The position numbers and the translations under genes were made by a program. From Lentisphaeria bacterium (GTDB taxonomy: Bacteria > Verrucomicrobiota > Lentisphaeria > Oligosphaerales > Oligosphaeraceae), in contig JAEEXV010000329.1 in NCBI GenBank assembly GCA_016287975.1, positions 1 through 48,672 on the forward strand: a stretch of DNA of 48,672 bases, read 5' to 3'. Shown here piece after piece: positions 1 to 9,938 of the stretch. Numbering within the stretch: position 1 is the stretch's first letter; each line of letters begins with the position of its first letter. The notes beneath the pieces are model-generated. The model was not told the DNA's origin and did not search any database. It saw only the letters and a list, made by a program, of their open reading frames with translations.

Positions 1-85
1 CCCTTCTATCCCTTCTATCCCTTCTATCCCTTCTATCCCTTCTATCCCTTCTATCCCTTCTATCCCTTCTATCCCTTCTATCCCT
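1..85. repeat. 9-bp tandem array (unit CCCTTCTAT)
   Basis: Nine perfect copies of CCCTTCTAT fill bases 1-81, with a partial copy after them. The array is cut by the window edge and probably continues upstream. It lies just before the promoter and start of the LamG/DUF4091 gene, the same position taken by other 9-bp arrays in this window. Confidence 0.95.
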
Positions 86-125
86 AAAACCCAACAATAT
101 TCCCATTTTATCAACGAATCGCCCA

Positions 126-153
126 TTGTATTCCCCCGTTTTTCGCATATAAT
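126..153 (+). promoter_or_regulatory. Sigma-70-type promoter for the LamG/DUF4091 gene
   Basis: A -35 box TTGTAT (126-131) and a perfect -10 box TATAAT (148-153) are separated by 16 bases in an AT-rich island between the tandem array and the gene. The start codon is 43 bases past the -10 box. Confidence 0.6.
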
Positions 154-195
154 ATTACCATATTCCATTCTCCCTCATCCCCAAGGAGCCCTCCC

Positions 196-3100
196 ATGAC
201 CCGCCATCTGAAAGCACTTGCCGCCTGCCTCCTGCTGCTTGCCTCCCTCGCCGCCGCCGCCGACATCCGCCTTGTCCCTGGCGTCCGCGGCCATGCCCTC
301 TGGCTGGACGGGAGCAAAGTCTATCTCGCCGACGCGGCAGGCACGCAATTCGACCTCGAACAGGGCCTCACCGTCTCGGTCTGGCTCCGCCCGGAAGGCT
401 GGGCCCACCTCTCAGGCATTCTGCAGAACATCGGCACCTTCTCCTTCCTCTACCGCAACGGCGGCGGCTTCTACTTCTGGGACACGCAGAAAAAGGAGGC
501 CGCCACCCTGCTCTGGGCGCCCAAGGCCTTCCCCGTCCGCATGAACCAGTGGAACCACATCGCCTTCACCTACGACCAGAAGGGCCACGCCGTCGGATAC
601 CTCAACGGGAAAAAGGTCGCCGAACAGCTCCCTGGAAACGATCCCGCCGTCCGCATCCTCAGCCGCAACCCCAGGCGCACCTGCTTCTTCATCGGGCACG
701 GCTCCAGCCGCGGCGCCTACCGCGGCGCCATCGATGAAGTCTTCATCTACGGGCGCGCCCTCGCCGACGCCGAAGTCGCCGCCCTCGCCAAAGGCGACGC
801 CCCCGCAGGCGCCCTCGCCGCCTTCCTCTGGGACGACCCCGCCAAACCCCTCGCCGACTCCAGCCCCGCCAAACGCAGCCTCGTCACCCTCGGCGGCACC
901 ACCCGCCAGCCCGTCGAAACCGCCATCCCCGTGGACAACAGCGCACCCACCGCGGCGCCCGCGCCCGCAAAGCCCGCCACTGCGCCCGCGCCCGTCCCCC
1001 AGCCGACGCGCCCCGTCAAACTCGTCCCTGGCGTGCGCGGCCAGGCCATCTGGCTGGACGGCCTCCACACCTACCTCAGCGAGCCGACCCGCGCGCCCTT
1101 CGCCCTGGACCAGGGACTGACCTTCGCCCTGTGGATCAAGGCCGAGCGCTGGGGGCATCTCGCAGGCATCCTCCAGAACATCGGATCCTTCAGCTTCCTC
1201 AAGCGCAGGCAGGGCGGCTTCTACTTCTGGGACACCCGCTCCCGCTATCCCGCCAGCATGCTCTGGGCCCCCGACGCCTTCCCCGAAACCCTGAACCAAT
1301 GGCAGCATGTCGCCTTCACCTACGACCAGAAGGGCACCGCCATCGCCTATCTCAACGGCAAGAAAGTCGCCGAGCAACTCCCAGGACAGGAGGAAAAAGG
1401 ACAGGGCATCGTCCGCTTCCTGAACCGCCACCCCAACCCGACCTTCCGCTTCGACATCGGCCGCGGCTCCTTCCAGGGCGCACTCGACGAAGTCTACATC
1501 TACGGCCGCGTCCTCTCCGCCGCCGAAGTCGCCGCCCTCGCCAAGGGCAACGCCCCCGACGGCCCCATCGCCGCCTACCTCTGGGACGATTCGGCCCAGC
1601 CCCTCGCCGACTCCTCCCCCGCCCAGCGCCACCTCCAGACCATGGAGGGCGCGCAAGGCAAGGAGGCGCCCATCCTCGGCAATGTCGTCGACCTGCCCGC
1701 CGCCGCCGCGAACGACCGCCTTGTCGCCTGGTGCCAGTCCTCCGTCGTGCGCGTCTTCCAGAAGGACCGCCTCGCCAAGGTCAAGGTCGAGGAGCGCCCG
1801 GCCGCCGAACTCGCCGGCAACGAATATGAATCCTTCCAGCTCGTCCTCTCCCCGAAGACCGACCTCGCCAAGGTCAATCTCGCCATCCCCCCCTTCACCC
1901 TCGGCGGCACGCAGATCCCCGTCGAAGTCCGCCGCGTCGACTACGTGATGATCCCCGAGCCCAGCAACATCATGGTCCCCAACCTGCGGGCCACCAACGT
2001 CTATGGCGAGATCGTCTCCGCCTTCCCAGGCAAGCCCAGCCCGCCAGGATGGTATCCCGACCCCCTCCCGCGCCTCGCGCCCGACCTCGCCCTCAAGGGC
2101 GGCCTCAGCCACGCCTTCTGGATCACCGTCAAATCCCCCGCCAACGCCCCCGCAGGCATCTACCGAACCACCGCCAAGGTCACCGCCGCAGGCGGCCTCG
2201 CCCTCGACATCCCCCTCAGCATCAGGGTGCGCGGATTCTCCCTCCCCGAGGAAAAACTCTTCACCCACACCGTCGCCGTCACCCATGCTATCAACAACGG
2301 CGCGCCGCTTGAGGAGTTCTACCGCATCCTCTCACGCTACTACCTCTCGGGCGACTGCACCCGCGCCCCGATCGGCATCAAGTTCCTCCCCGACGGCAAG
2401 GTCGAACTCGACACCGCCGAATGGGACAGGGAAATGGAACTCGCCGTCGGCAAATACCGCCAGAAGGTCATCTACCTGCCCACCATCGGATTCTACGGCA
2501 TCCCCAAGGCCGCCAACCACGCCCGCACCTGGTGCGGCATCCAGGTCTCCCAGGGCCACGGCGTCATGACCGAGGAGTTCCGCAACAAGTTCGGCGCCTA
2601 TCTCAAGGCCATCTCCGCCCACCTCAAGGAAAAAGGATGGCTCGACCGAACCCGAATCACCCTCGTCGACGAACCCCACACCCGCGACGACTTCCGCCTC
2701 TGCCACGACGTCTCCCTCCTCGTCCGACAGTGCGCCCCCGACCTCCTCATCGAGACCACGAAATGGCCCACCAGGGAATCCATCGGCATCTCCGACGTCT
2801 GGTGCCTCGGCGCCTTCCAGCCAGACCAGATCGAGAAGGCCATCGCACGCGGCGAGATCATCGAGCAGTACCCCAACTGGCACCTCCTCATCGACCGCCC
2901 CGTCATGGACCGCCGAATGTTCGGATTCCAGATGTGGAAATACCACGTATCGGGCATCCTCCACTACTCCATCGGACGCGGCTGGGAGGATCCCGCCTCC
3001 CTCCGCTCCCCCCATCTGCGCTATCCCGACGGCCGCGTCATCTACGGCTCAGGCATCATCATGTACCCCGAAAAGGACGGCGTGCCCATGCCCTCCGCCC

Positions 3101-3372
3101 GCATCTCCACCATCCGCGACGCCCTTGAAGACTACGAGGCCATCCGAATCCTCGAACAACTCGCCGCCAAGAATCCCGCCCATCCAGACGCAAAGGAGGC
3201 ATTGCAGTATCTCAAGAACGCCGCCGACCAGATCTGCCCCTCCTACGAGTGCCGCGGCAAGGGCCTCAAGATCGGCTTCCAGGACTACCGCTGGTCCCTC
3301 GACACCGACCTCCTCCTCGAATGCCGCCGCGGCATCATGGACCGAATCGAAAAACTCCAGAAACTCCAGTAA
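196..3372 (+). CDS. Secreted protein with two LamG domains and a C-terminal DUF4091 glycoside-hydrolase-like domain
   Basis: This 1058-residue protein begins with a signal peptide (basic MTRHLK, then a Leu/Ala-rich core to about residue 22), so it is exported. Two homologous LamG/concanavalin-like lectin modules follow, at about residues 25-230 and 275-485. Both carry the same landmarks ([47 protein letters not shown]), so they arose by internal duplication. A Pro/Ala linker separates them. The rest (about 520-1058) matches the DUF4091 architecture, a beta domain followed by a TIM-barrel-like region with conserved acidic and aromatic residues ([12 protein letters not shown], and a C-terminal [15 protein letters not shown]). 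DUF4091 proteins are thought to act on glycans, but the substrate is unknown. The start is supported by AAGGAG nine bases upstream. A prepilin-like gene follows after 22 bases. Confidence 0.85.
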   Translation: MTRHLKALAACLLLLASLAAAADIRLVPGVRGHALWLDGSKVYLADAAGTQFDLEQGLTVSVWLRPEGWAHLSGILQNIGTFSFLYRNGGGFYFWDTQKKEAATLLWAPKAFPVRMNQWNHIAFTYDQKGHAVGYLNGKKVAEQLPGNDPAVRILSRNPRRTCFFIGHGSSRGAYRGAIDEVFIYGRALADAEVAALAKGDAPAGALAAFLWDDPAKPLADSSPAKRSLVTLGGTTRQPVETAIPVDNSAPTAAPAPAKPATAPAPVPQPTRPVKLVPGVRGQAIWLDGLHTYLSEPTRAPFALDQGLTFALWIKAERWGHLAGILQNIGSFSFLKRRQGGFYFWDTRSRYPASMLWAPDAFPETLNQWQHVAFTYDQKGTAIAYLNGKKVAEQLPGQEEKGQGIVRFLNRHPNPTFRFDIGRGSFQGALDEVYIYGRVLSAAEVAALAKGNAPDGPIAAYLWDDSAQPLADSSPAQRHLQTMEGAQGKEAPILGNVVDLPAAAANDRLVAWCQSSVVRVFQKDRLAKVKVEERPAAELAGNEYESFQLVLSPKTDLAKVNLAIPPFTLGGTQIPVEVRRVDYVMIPEPSNIMVPNLRATNVYGEIVSAFPGKPSPPGWYPDPLPRLAPDLALKGGLSHAFWITVKSPANAPAGIYRTTAKVTAAGGLALDIPLSIRVRGFSLPEEKLFTHTVAVTHAINNGAPLEEFYRILSRYYLSGDCTRAPIGIKFLPDGKVELDTAEWDREMELAVGKYRQKVIYLPTIGFYGIPKAANHARTWCGIQVSQGHGVMTEEFRNKFGAYLKAISAHLKEKGWLDRTRITLVDEPHTRDDFRLCHDVSLLVRQCAPDLLIETTKWPTRESIGISDVWCLGAFQPDQIEKAIARGEIIEQYPNWHLLIDRPVMDRRMFGFQMWKYHVSGILHYSIGRGWEDPASLRSPHLRYPDGRVIYGSGIIMYPEKDGVPMPSARISTIRDALEDYEAIRILEQLAAKNPAHPDAKEALQYLKNAADQICPSYECRGKGLKIGFQDYRWSLDTDLLLECRRGIMDRIEKLQKLQ

Positions 3373-3394
3373 CCCCGAATACAGGAACCCAGCC

Positions 3395-4123
3395 ATGACC
3401 ACCAGCCTCCGCAGACAATTCACGCTCATCGAACTGCTCGTCGTCATCGCAATCATCGCGATCCTCGCCTCGATGCTGCTCCCCGCCCTCTCCAAGGCCC
3501 GCGAGAAGGCCAAGGGCGTCTCCTGCGTCAACAACCAGAAGCAGCTCGGCCTCATGTTCCGCTTCTACACCGACGAAAACAACGACTACCTCCTCCGCTA
3601 CGGCTTCAAGACCGGGCGCTCCTGGAGCTACGTCTACTGGGAGGAGGGCTACGCCAAGGACTGCCTCCAGAGCCTCTTCTGCCCCTCCGCCAAGCCCACC
3701 CGCTACGCGCCCTCCGGAAACAAGACGTTCCCCCAGCAGTACTACGGGGATTCAGGAGCGCTCTACAAGGACATCACCTACGGCTTCCTGGAATCCTACG
3801 CCGCCCCCATCTACGAGTTCTCCACCGTCGACTCCACCACCACCCGCCTCCTCAAGATCTCCAAGGTCGAAAGCCCCTCCACCTTCAACTTCCTCCTCTG
3901 CTGCACCGACCCCTCCACTGGCCTCGGGGGATACACCCTGCGCAAGAAGACCACTTGGTCCGCCATCAACTTCTGCCACGCCGACACCTGCAACACCCTC
4001 TTCCTTGACGGACACGCCGCCGCCCATGGCCTCAACGCCATGATCAACCTCCCCAACATCAACAAGCCCTACGGCGGCTCCTACTACACCTGGTACCACG
4101 GCGCCAATGTCATGCGCCCATAA
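3395..4123 (+). CDS. Prepilin-type N-terminal cleavage/methylation protein with H-X9-DG domain
   Basis: The 242-residue product has a type IV pilin-like N terminus: basic MTTSLRRQ, then [16 protein letters not shown] with the conserved Glu at +5, forming one hydrophobic helix. Near the C terminus, [12 protein letters not shown] fits the H-X9-DG motif of prepilin-processing-associated proteins that are greatly expanded in Planctomycetes, Verrucomicrobia and Lentisphaerae. Pseudopilins of this class are processed by a prepilin peptidase and lie in the inner membrane or a surface fibre; the individual role is unknown. The start chosen is the Met directly before the pilin signal; the reading frame is open further upstream, inside the preceding gene. 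The residue before the cleavage site is Gln rather than Gly. It probably shares a transcript with the LamG/DUF4091 gene. Confidence 0.85.
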   Translation: MTTSLRRQFTLIELLVVIAIIAILASMLLPALSKAREKAKGVSCVNNQKQLGLMFRFYTDENNDYLLRYGFKTGRSWSYVYWEEGYAKDCLQSLFCPSAKPTRYAPSGNKTFPQQYYGDSGALYKDITYGFLESYAAPIYEFSTVDSTTTRLLKISKVESPSTFNFLLCCTDPSTGLGGYTLRKKTTWSAINFCHADTCNTLFLDGHAAAHGLNAMINLPNINKPYGGSYYTWYHGANVMRP

Positions 4124-4153
4124 GCCCCGCCCCACGGATTCAAGCCCCCCGCC

Positions 4154-4270
4154 ATCCCTTCAATCCCTTTGATCCCTTGAATCCCTCTTGTCCCCTGGGT
4201 CCCTTTGTCCCTTGGGTCCCTTGGGTCCCTCCAATCCCTTCGATCCCTTTGATCTCTTGAATCCCTGAAC
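4154..4270. repeat. Degenerate 9-bp tandem array abutting the sialidase start codon
   Basis: About 13 diverged copies of a nine-base unit resembling TCCCTTTGA run without interruption from the end of the prepilin gene to one base before the next ATG at 4272. The array occupies the place of a ribosome binding site, and no Shine-Dalgarno sequence is visible. Confidence 0.85.
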
Positions 4271-4271
4271 C

Positions 4272-5390
4272 ATGTCCTTTTTCCTCCTCCCCCACGGGGA
4301 AAACAACCCCCGCAACTCCGAAGGCGCCTTCGTCGAACTCGCGGACGGCTCCATTCTCTTCGCCTACACCCAGTACTACGGCGGCGACTGGCATGACGAG
4401 TGCTCCGCCAACATCGCCGCCATCCGCTCCCGCGACGGTGGACACACCTGGTCCGAACCACAGGTCATCATCCGAAACCAGAGCCAGAACGTGATGTCCG
4501 TCTCCCTCCTCCGCCTCCAGGACGGACGCATCGCGATGGTCGTTCTCCAAAAGACCCGCATTCCCGGCCATGACGACCGCACCGCCCCCGACGGCCGACA
4601 GTCCCCAGTCTGCCTCTGCGGCACCATCCCCGCCGTCGACTGCCGCCCCAAGGTCTACTTCTCCGCCGACGAGGCCCATTCCTGGAGCGCCCCCGTCGAG
4701 ATCTGCGACGCCCCCGCCGTCTATCTCGTCGCCGTCAACGACTGCCTCCGCCAACTCAAATCAGGGCGGCTCATCCTCCCCGTCTCCCATCACCGCTACG
4801 GCGGCAACGCCCGCATCACCACCCCTGGCCTCGGACTCTTCTATCTCTCCGACGACGCGGGCGCCACCTGGCGCGAATCCCGCGTCGGCTGCTTCCCGCC
4901 CGCAGACCTCTCCCGAGGCCTCATGGAACCTGGCGTCGCCGAACTCACCGACGGACGCATCCTCGGCTGGTACCGCACCCGCGGCGGCTGCCAATACAAG
5001 ACCTGGTCCTACGACCACGGCGAATCCTGGACCCCGCCCGTCCCCGCCACCGAGTTCCCCTCCCCCGAAGCCCCCCTCGCCATGAAGCGCAACCCCAAGG
5101 ACGGTTGCCTCTACGCCGTCTGGAACGACTACCACCCCGAACGCAGCGTGAAGTTCGCCGCCACGGGCCCCGCCGTCATGGGAAGAACCCCCCTCGTCAT
5201 CGCCAAAAGCGACGACGACGGCGCCACCTGGAAGGACCACCGCGTCATCGAGGACGCGCCCGACCACGGCTTCGCCTACACCGCCATGCTCTTCCACGGC
5301 GACGACCTCCTCCTCGCCTACTGCGCGGGAGGCCTCCCCGATTGCGAATGCATGCTCCAGGACATCCGCATCCGCGTCCTGCCACTGTGA
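4272..5390 (+). CDS. Sialidase-like BNR/Asp-box six-bladed propeller protein
   Basis: The 372-residue product carries five Asp-box motifs (S-x-D-x-G-x-T-W type) near residues 53 (SRDGGHTW), 130 (SADEAHSW), 193 (SDDAGATW), 245 (SYDHGESW) and 312 (SDDDGATW), as expected for a GH33-type or related sialidase propeller. The N terminus (RNSEGAFVELADGSILFAY) resembles the first-arginine region of these proteins. No signal peptide is seen, so it may act on imported sugars, or it may be one of the many BNR proteins that are not true sialidases. Catalytic Tyr/Glu and the Arg triad cannot be assigned with certainty by eye. It sits between a secreted lectin-domain enzyme and an SGNH esterase with its regulator, which fits glycan degradation. 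Confidence 0.8.
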   Translation: MSFFLLPHGENNPRNSEGAFVELADGSILFAYTQYYGGDWHDECSANIAAIRSRDGGHTWSEPQVIIRNQSQNVMSVSLLRLQDGRIAMVVLQKTRIPGHDDRTAPDGRQSPVCLCGTIPAVDCRPKVYFSADEAHSWSAPVEICDAPAVYLVAVNDCLRQLKSGRLILPVSHHRYGGNARITTPGLGLFYLSDDAGATWRESRVGCFPPADLSRGLMEPGVAELTDGRILGWYRTRGGCQYKTWSYDHGESWTPPVPATEFPSPEAPLAMKRNPKDGCLYAVWNDYHPERSVKFAATGPAVMGRTPLVIAKSDDDGATWKDHRVIEDAPDHGFAYTAMLFHGDDLLLAYCAGGLPDCECMLQDIRIRVLPL

Positions 5391-5466
5391 ACATTCACTC
5401 CAGCGCGGCCAGGCACGCTTTCAAAGCCAAAAAAGTTAGCGAGCTCACCCGCCTGCCACGGCGGGA

Positions 5467-5593
5467 CGCTAATACTCCTAACGTTGTCCCAGATGTCCCA
5501 GATGTCCCAGTTGTCCCAGATGTCCCAGATGTCCCAGATGTCCCAGATGTCCCAGATGTCCCAGATGTCCCAGAAAAGTCAGGAGTATTAGCG
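5467..5593. repeat. 9-bp tandem array inside a 13-bp inverted repeat
   Basis: Ten copies of a unit ATGTCCCAG/TTGTCCCAG fill 5484-5573. They are flanked by perfect 13-base inverted arms, CGCTAATACTCCT at 5467-5479 and AGGAGTATTAGCG at 5581-5593. The block lies between the convergent 3' ends of the sialidase and AraC genes. It reads through in frame as a VPD repeat but shows no gene-like start. Confidence 0.9.
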
Positions 5594-5604
5594 GGACGCC
5601 GCAG

Positions 5605-6543
5605 TTACATTCCTTCGGGAACGGCGTCTCGGCGGCGGCGGCGGAACTCACCTGGCGTCATGCCGTAGCGGCGACGGAAGACCTTGGTGAAATATCCCGC
5701 GTCCGAAAAGGCGCACCTCTCGGCGACCTCCCCGACGCGCAGATCGTCCGCGCTGGCGAGCAGCTGCTCCGCCGCCTCCAGCCGCAGCTGCTGGACATAG
5801 TCGTTCATCGTCGTCCCGAAGGCCGCGTGGAAGATCGTCGCGGCATACGAGCGGTTGATGCGGAGCTCACGGCACACCTCCGCACAGCGGATGGCCGAGG
5901 TGAAGTTCTGCTCAAGATAGCTCTTGATCCGCATCGCCTGCCGCATCCGCGGGGACTGCTCCACCTCCTCCGCCTGCGACAACTCGTGCCGCACCTGCCG
6001 TAGAATCGCCTCCAGAAGCGCCTGACAGCGCTCCTGTCGGTCGCGTTCGCCCGTCTCGTGGATCACCAGGTCCAGCGCCTCCACCAGCAGCGCCAGCGCC
6101 CCCGAGGCGGGCTTCGCCGTGTGGTAGTAGATGTTCCGCAACGTGCGCCCGTGGTCGAAATGGCAGTAGTGCACCCGTATATGGTGCAGATGGAAGGCCA
6201 GCGTCAGGCCGCCGTAGTCCAGTAGCGCCCGCGGTTCGCTCTCCCGCGCCACCGCATTGTAGCTGCCGATGACCACCTCCCCGTCCTGGATGCACCGCGT
6301 CGAGACGACGCCGTCGTAGTTCCCCCGCAACTCCACCGTGCCGCGCGTTTCATACCAGCAGATGCGCAGCCGAAAGCAGGTGTCCCCCGCCCGCCGCACC
6401 CCTGGCATCGTGAACACATAGTGCTGCCGCGCCGCCAGCCGCTCGGGCGCCAGCGCCGCCTCCACATAGGCCAGCATCGTCGACGCCGCCACTGGCTCCC
6501 CTGGCCACCGCGCCACCCTCCGCACCTTTTCCGCCTCGTCCAT
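5605..6543 (-). CDS. AraC-family transcriptional regulator
   Basis: The 312-residue product has an N-terminal AraC-type ligand-binding region (about 1-190, with the typical VHYCHFDHGRTLRNIYYH segment) and a C-terminal double helix-turn-helix (about 207-305). The second helix-turn-helix contains the family signature (VAERCAFSDAGYFTKVFRRRYGMTPGEFR). Such proteins sense a sugar or related effector. The gene is divergent from the SGNH esterase across 89 bases containing a near-perfect 18-base palindrome, so it probably controls itself and the esterase, and perhaps the glycan genes beside it. The promoter TTGCAG-16-TACTGT overlaps the palindrome. Confidence 0.9.
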   Translation of the reverse strand: MDEAEKVRRVARWPGEPVAASTMLAYVEAALAPERLAARQHYVFTMPGVRRAGDTCFRLRICWYETRGTVELRGNYDGVVSTRCIQDGEVVIGSYNAVARESEPRALLDYGGLTLAFHLHHIRVHYCHFDHGRTLRNIYYHTAKPASGALALLVEALDLVIHETGERDRQERCQALLEAILRQVRHELSQAEEVEQSPRMRQAMRIKSYLEQNFTSAIRCAEVCRELRINRSYAATIFHAAFGTTMNDYVQQLRLEAAEQLLASADDLRVGEVAERCAFSDAGYFTKVFRRRYGMTPGEFRRRRRDAVPEGM

Positions 6544-6572
6544 CCAGACCTCCCGCGCACTTCCATTTGACC

Positions 6573-6590
6573 GTTTACAGTACTATAAAC
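6573..6590. promoter_or_regulatory. Palindromic operator candidate between araC-type regulator and esterase
   Basis: The 18 bases GTTTACAGTACTATAAAC form a palindrome with one mismatched base pair, GTTTA(C/T)AGTACT(A/G)TAAAC. It stands out as AT-rich in the divergent intergenic region and overlaps the predicted -10 box of the regulator. Confidence 0.6.
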
Positions 6591-6604
6591 CGCGCCGCCT
6601 GCAA
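6577..6604 (-). promoter_or_regulatory. Promoter of the AraC-family gene
   Basis: On the reverse strand TTGCAG (6604-6599) and TACTGT (6582-6577) are separated by 16 bases, 33 bases before the start codon. The -10 box lies within the 18-base palindrome, which would suit autorepression. Confidence 0.45.
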
Positions 6605-6632
6605 TGCGGCCGTACCAACCAGGAATCCCGCC

Positions 6633-7289
6633 ATGCCACATCCAGTCTCCGAACTCCTCCGTTCCGAATCCCCCGTCCGCTGGCTCTTCTACGGCGACAG
6701 CATCACCCACGGCGCCCTCCACACCTTCGGCGGCCGCGGCTTCCCCGAAATCTTCCGCGAGCACGTCGTCTACGAGATGGGCCGCAGGCAGGACCTCGTC
6801 CTCAACTCCGCCTACAGCGGCTTCACCGCCGCCGAACTCCTGCTCGACTTCGACTTCCGCGCCGCCGCCTTCCGCCCGCACGCCGCCTTCGTCATGATCG
6901 GCACCAACGACTGCACCCGCTTCACCGTCGAGGAGTTCCGCGCCAACCTGGAGACCCTGCGCCTGCGCTTCCAGGAAATCGACTGCACCCTCGTCCTGCA
7001 GACCACCATCCCGCCCGTCGTCCAGCTCAACCCCCAGCGCGCCACCGTCGGCGACTTCGCCGAGGCCCTCCGTGCCTTCGCCGCAGAACACGCCATCGAC
7101 TGCATCGACCACTGGAAACTCTGGAGCGCCCTCCCCCTGCAGGAGCGCTTCTACCTCCTGAGCGACCCCCTCCACCCCAACGGCGACGGACACCTCAAGA
7201 TCGCCCACGACATCTTCCGCGCCATCGGCTGCTTCACCCCCGACACCCCCGTCTGCCGCATGCAGCCAGGCCCCCGCATCACCACCTGA
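6633..7289 (+). CDS. SGNH/GDSL-family hydrolase (probable carbohydrate esterase)
   Basis: The 218-residue product has the SGNH blocks: FYGDSITHG near residue 15 with the catalytic Ser, the block III Asn in MIGTNDC near residue 90, and DPLHPNGDGH near residue 175 with the catalytic Asp and His. No signal peptide is present. The family removes acyl groups, often acetyl groups from glycans, and a location beside a sialidase-like gene and an AraC regulator suggests sugar de-acetylation. The ATG at 6633 is preferred over an in-frame upstream ATG at 6567 because it precedes the conserved strand and has AGGA 12 bases upstream, while the earlier one lies within the regulatory palindrome region. Confidence 0.85.
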   Translation: MPHPVSELLRSESPVRWLFYGDSITHGALHTFGGRGFPEIFREHVVYEMGRRQDLVLNSAYSGFTAAELLLDFDFRAAAFRPHAAFVMIGTNDCTRFTVEEFRANLETLRLRFQEIDCTLVLQTTIPPVVQLNPQRATVGDFAEALRAFAAEHAIDCIDHWKLWSALPLQERFYLLSDPLHPNGDGHLKIAHDIFRAIGCFTPDTPVCRMQPGPRITT

Positions 7290-7379
7290 CCCGCTTTTTG
7301 CCGCCCCCGCCGCCAGAATCCAGATTAGGATTTACATTTAGAGTTTTCCCGCCGTCCCGCAAACAGAGGATTTCCATCC

Positions 7380-8270
7380 ATGCAATACGACAAGAACCAC
7401 GCGCTCCTGAGCACCTCCATCCCCGAACTTCCCGAGCCCATCCGCGGCAAGGTCCGCGATGTCTACGACCTGGGCGACTCCCTGCTCTTCGTCGCCACCG
7501 ACCGCATCAGCGCCTTCGACTGCATCATGCCCAACGGCATCCCGGGCAAGGGCGTCGTCCTGACCCAGGTCACCCTGAACTGGTTCAAGATCCTCACGGG
7601 CCTCAAGAACCACCTGATCACCGCCGACGTCGCCCAGTATCCCGCCGTCCTGCGCAAGTACGCCGCCGACCTCGACGGCCGCTCCATGCTCGTGCGCAAA
7701 CTCAACATGCTGCCCGCCGAGTGCATCGTCCGCGGCTATCTCACGGGCTCTGGCTGGGAAAGCTACCAGCGCTCCGGAAAGGTCTGCGGCATCCCCCTCC
7801 GCGCGGGCTACCGCAACGCCTCCCAGCTCGACCAGCCCATCTTCACCCCCACCACCAAGGAGGCCTCCGGCCACGACCAGGCCATCTCCTTCGAGCAGCT
7901 CGCCGAGCGCATCGGCTCCAAACTCGCCGACGCCCTCCGCTCCGCCTCCATCTCCCTCTACTCCCAGGCCGCCGAATACGCCCTCAAGCGCGGCATCATC
8001 ATCGCCGACACCAAGTTCGAATTCGGCACCGACGCCAACGGCGAACTCGTCCTCGGCGACGAGGTCCTCACCCCCGACTCCTCACGCTTCTGGCCCGTCG
8101 CATCCTACCAGGTCGGCGCCAACCCGCCCTCCCTTGACAAGCAGTTCGTCCGCGACTGGCTCGACAGTGTCCACTTCAACCACCAGCCCCCAGCCCCCGA
8201 ACTCCCCGACGACATCGTCCAGAAAACCGTCGAAAAATACCAGGGCGCCCTCAACGCCCTGAAGGCGTAA
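7380..8270 (+). CDS. purC: Phosphoribosylaminoimidazole-succinocarboxamide synthase (SAICAR synthetase)
   Basis: PurC joins CAIR and aspartate with ATP to form SAICAR in the cytoplasmic de novo purine pathway. The 296-residue length fits the longer bacterial/yeast-like form. Landmarks include [11 protein letters not shown] near the N terminus, the [14 protein letters not shown] segment, [16 protein letters not shown], and IADTKFEFG with [10 protein letters not shown] near the C terminus. AGAGGA lies 11 bases before the start. It is the first gene of the run purC-purB-guaA-hisH-hisF-purA, and a 150-base tandem array separates it from purB. Confidence 0.95.
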   Translation: MQYDKNHALLSTSIPELPEPIRGKVRDVYDLGDSLLFVATDRISAFDCIMPNGIPGKGVVLTQVTLNWFKILTGLKNHLITADVAQYPAVLRKYAADLDGRSMLVRKLNMLPAECIVRGYLTGSGWESYQRSGKVCGIPLRAGYRNASQLDQPIFTPTTKEASGHDQAISFEQLAERIGSKLADALRSASISLYSQAAEYALKRGIIIADTKFEFGTDANGELVLGDEVLTPDSSRFWPVASYQVGANPPSLDKQFVRDWLDSVHFNHQPPAPELPDDIVQKTVEKYQGALNALKA

Positions 8271-8420
8271 GACCCGGAAACTCCGGAAGACCCGGAAACT
8301 CCGGAAGACCCGGAAAATCCGGAAAATCCGGAAACTCCGGAAACTCCGGAAACTCCGGAAACTCCGGAAACTCCGGAAACTCCGGAAACTCCGGAAAATC
8401 CGGAAGATCCGGAAGATCCG
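8271..8420. repeat. 9-bp tandem array (unit CCGGAAACT) between purC and purB
   Basis: About 16 copies of a nine-base unit CCGGAAACT, with variants GACCCGGAA, AATCCGGAA and GATCCGGAA, start one base after the purC stop and end 65 bases before purB. The same unit forms the large array at 31438-31597. Confidence 0.95.
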
Positions 8421-8485
8421 ATCGCCTTGTCCGTGCGCCCGCGGCGCCTGCCGCCGGGATTCCCCGCCCCACCCCATTTCCCGCC

Positions 8486-9922
8486 ATGTCGAACCATTCC
8501 GCCTACCAGAGTCCGTTCAGCGCGCGCTACAGCAGCCGCGAGATGCAGCACCTCTTCTCGGAGGAGCACAAGTTCCGCACCTGGCGGCGGCTGTGGATTG
8601 CGCTGGCGGAGGCGGAGCATGAACTGGGGCTGCCCGTCACCGAGGAGCAGATCGCGGAACTGAAGGCGCATGCGGACGACATCAACTTCGAGGTGGCCGA
8701 GGCGCGCGAACGCGAGGTGCGCCACGACGTGATGAGCCACGTCTACGCCTACGGCGTGCAGTGCCCGCTCGCCAAGGGCATCATCCACCTGGGCGCCACC
8801 TCCTGCTACGTCGGCGACAACACCGACCTCATCCTGATGCGCGAGGCGCTCCAGCTGCTGCGCGGCAAGCTCGTCACCGTCGTCGGAAACCTCGCCGCCT
8901 TCGCCGAGAAGCACGCCGCCCTCCCGACCCTCGCCTTCACCCACTTCCAGCCCGCCCAGCCCACCACCGTCGGCAAGCGCGCCACCCTCTGGCTCCAGGA
9001 CCTCCTGATGGACCTCGACGACCTCGACTACGTCCTCGGCTCCCTCCGCCTCCTCGGCTCCAAGGGCACCACGGGCACCCAGGCCAGCTTCCTCGAACTC
9101 TTCAACGGCGACCACCAGAAGTGCCTCGACCTCGACCGCATCGTCGCCGAAAAACTCGGCTTCCCAGGATGCTACCCCGTCTCCGGGCAGACCTACTCCC
9201 GAAAGGTCGACAGCCGCGTGCTGAACATCCTCTCGGGCATCGCCCAGAGCGCCCACAAGTTCTCCAACGACATCCGCCTCCTCCAGCACCTCAAGGAGGT
9301 CGAGGAACCCTTCGAGAAGAAGCAGATCGGCTCCTCCGCCATGGCCTACAAGCGCAACCCCATGCGCAGCGAGCGCATCGCCTCCATCGCACGCTACGTC
9401 ATCTGCGACGCCCTCAACCCCGCCATCACCGCCGCCACCCAGTGGTTCGAGCGCACCCTCGACGACTCCGCCAACAAGCGCATCGCCGTCGCCGAGGCAT
9501 TCCTCGCCGTCGACGGAATCCTCGACCTCTACGCCAACGTCTCCGACGGCCTCGTCGTCTACCCCAAGGTCATCGCCCGACGCCTCGCCCAGGAACTCCC
9601 CTTCATGGCCTCCGAAAACATCATGATGGACGCCGTCAAGGCCGGCGGCGACCGACAGGAACTCCATGAGGCCATCCGCGTCAACGCCCAGGCCGCCGCC
9701 GCCAACGTCAAGCAGAACGGCGGCGAGAACGACCTCCTCGACCGCCTCGCAAAGGACCCGCACTTCGCGGGCATCCACCTCGACCTCGCCGAGACCCTCC
9801 GCGCGGACAAATACGTCGGCCGCGCGCCGCAACAGGTCGCCGAGTTCCTCGACCAGACCGTCAAGCCCTTCCTCGCCCGCAACGCCGCCACCGCCGTCGC
9901 CGCCGACGCCCTCAAAGTCTAA
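8486..9922 (+). CDS. purB: Adenylosuccinate lyase
   Basis: PurB cleaves SAICAR to AICAR and adenylosuccinate to AMP, releasing fumarate, so it acts twice in purine synthesis. The 478-residue product belongs to the fumarase/aspartase superfamily and carries the signature loop [11 protein letters not shown] near residue 288, the [11 protein letters not shown] segment near 106, and [11 protein letters not shown] with its catalytic His near 153. The sequence resembles the eukaryotic-type subgroup more than short E. coli-like forms. No clear Shine-Dalgarno is seen. The guaA start follows 16 bases after the stop. Confidence 0.95.
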   Translation: MSNHSAYQSPFSARYSSREMQHLFSEEHKFRTWRRLWIALAEAEHELGLPVTEEQIAELKAHADDINFEVAEAREREVRHDVMSHVYAYGVQCPLAKGIIHLGATSCYVGDNTDLILMREALQLLRGKLVTVVGNLAAFAEKHAALPTLAFTHFQPAQPTTVGKRATLWLQDLLMDLDDLDYVLGSLRLLGSKGTTGTQASFLELFNGDHQKCLDLDRIVAEKLGFPGCYPVSGQTYSRKVDSRVLNILSGIAQSAHKFSNDIRLLQHLKEVEEPFEKKQIGSSAMAYKRNPMRSERIASIARYVICDALNPAITAATQWFERTLDDSANKRIAVAEAFLAVDGILDLYANVSDGLVVYPKVIARRLAQELPFMASENIMMDAVKAGGDRQELHEAIRVNAQAAAANVKQNGGENDLLDRLAKDPHFAGIHLDLAETLRADKYVGRAPQQVAEFLDQTVKPFLARNAATAVAADALKV

Positions 9923-9938
9923 CCCAGCCGCAACGCCC

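Noticed and set aside
412..2286. A 624-residue reverse frame opposite the LamG/DUF4091 gene
   Set aside because: Gly/Glu/Asp-rich shadow of a gene with a signal peptide and known domains.
5484..5573. CRISPR array
   Set aside because: Units are nine bases with no spacers, so this and the similar arrays are simple tandem repeats. No cas genes are present.
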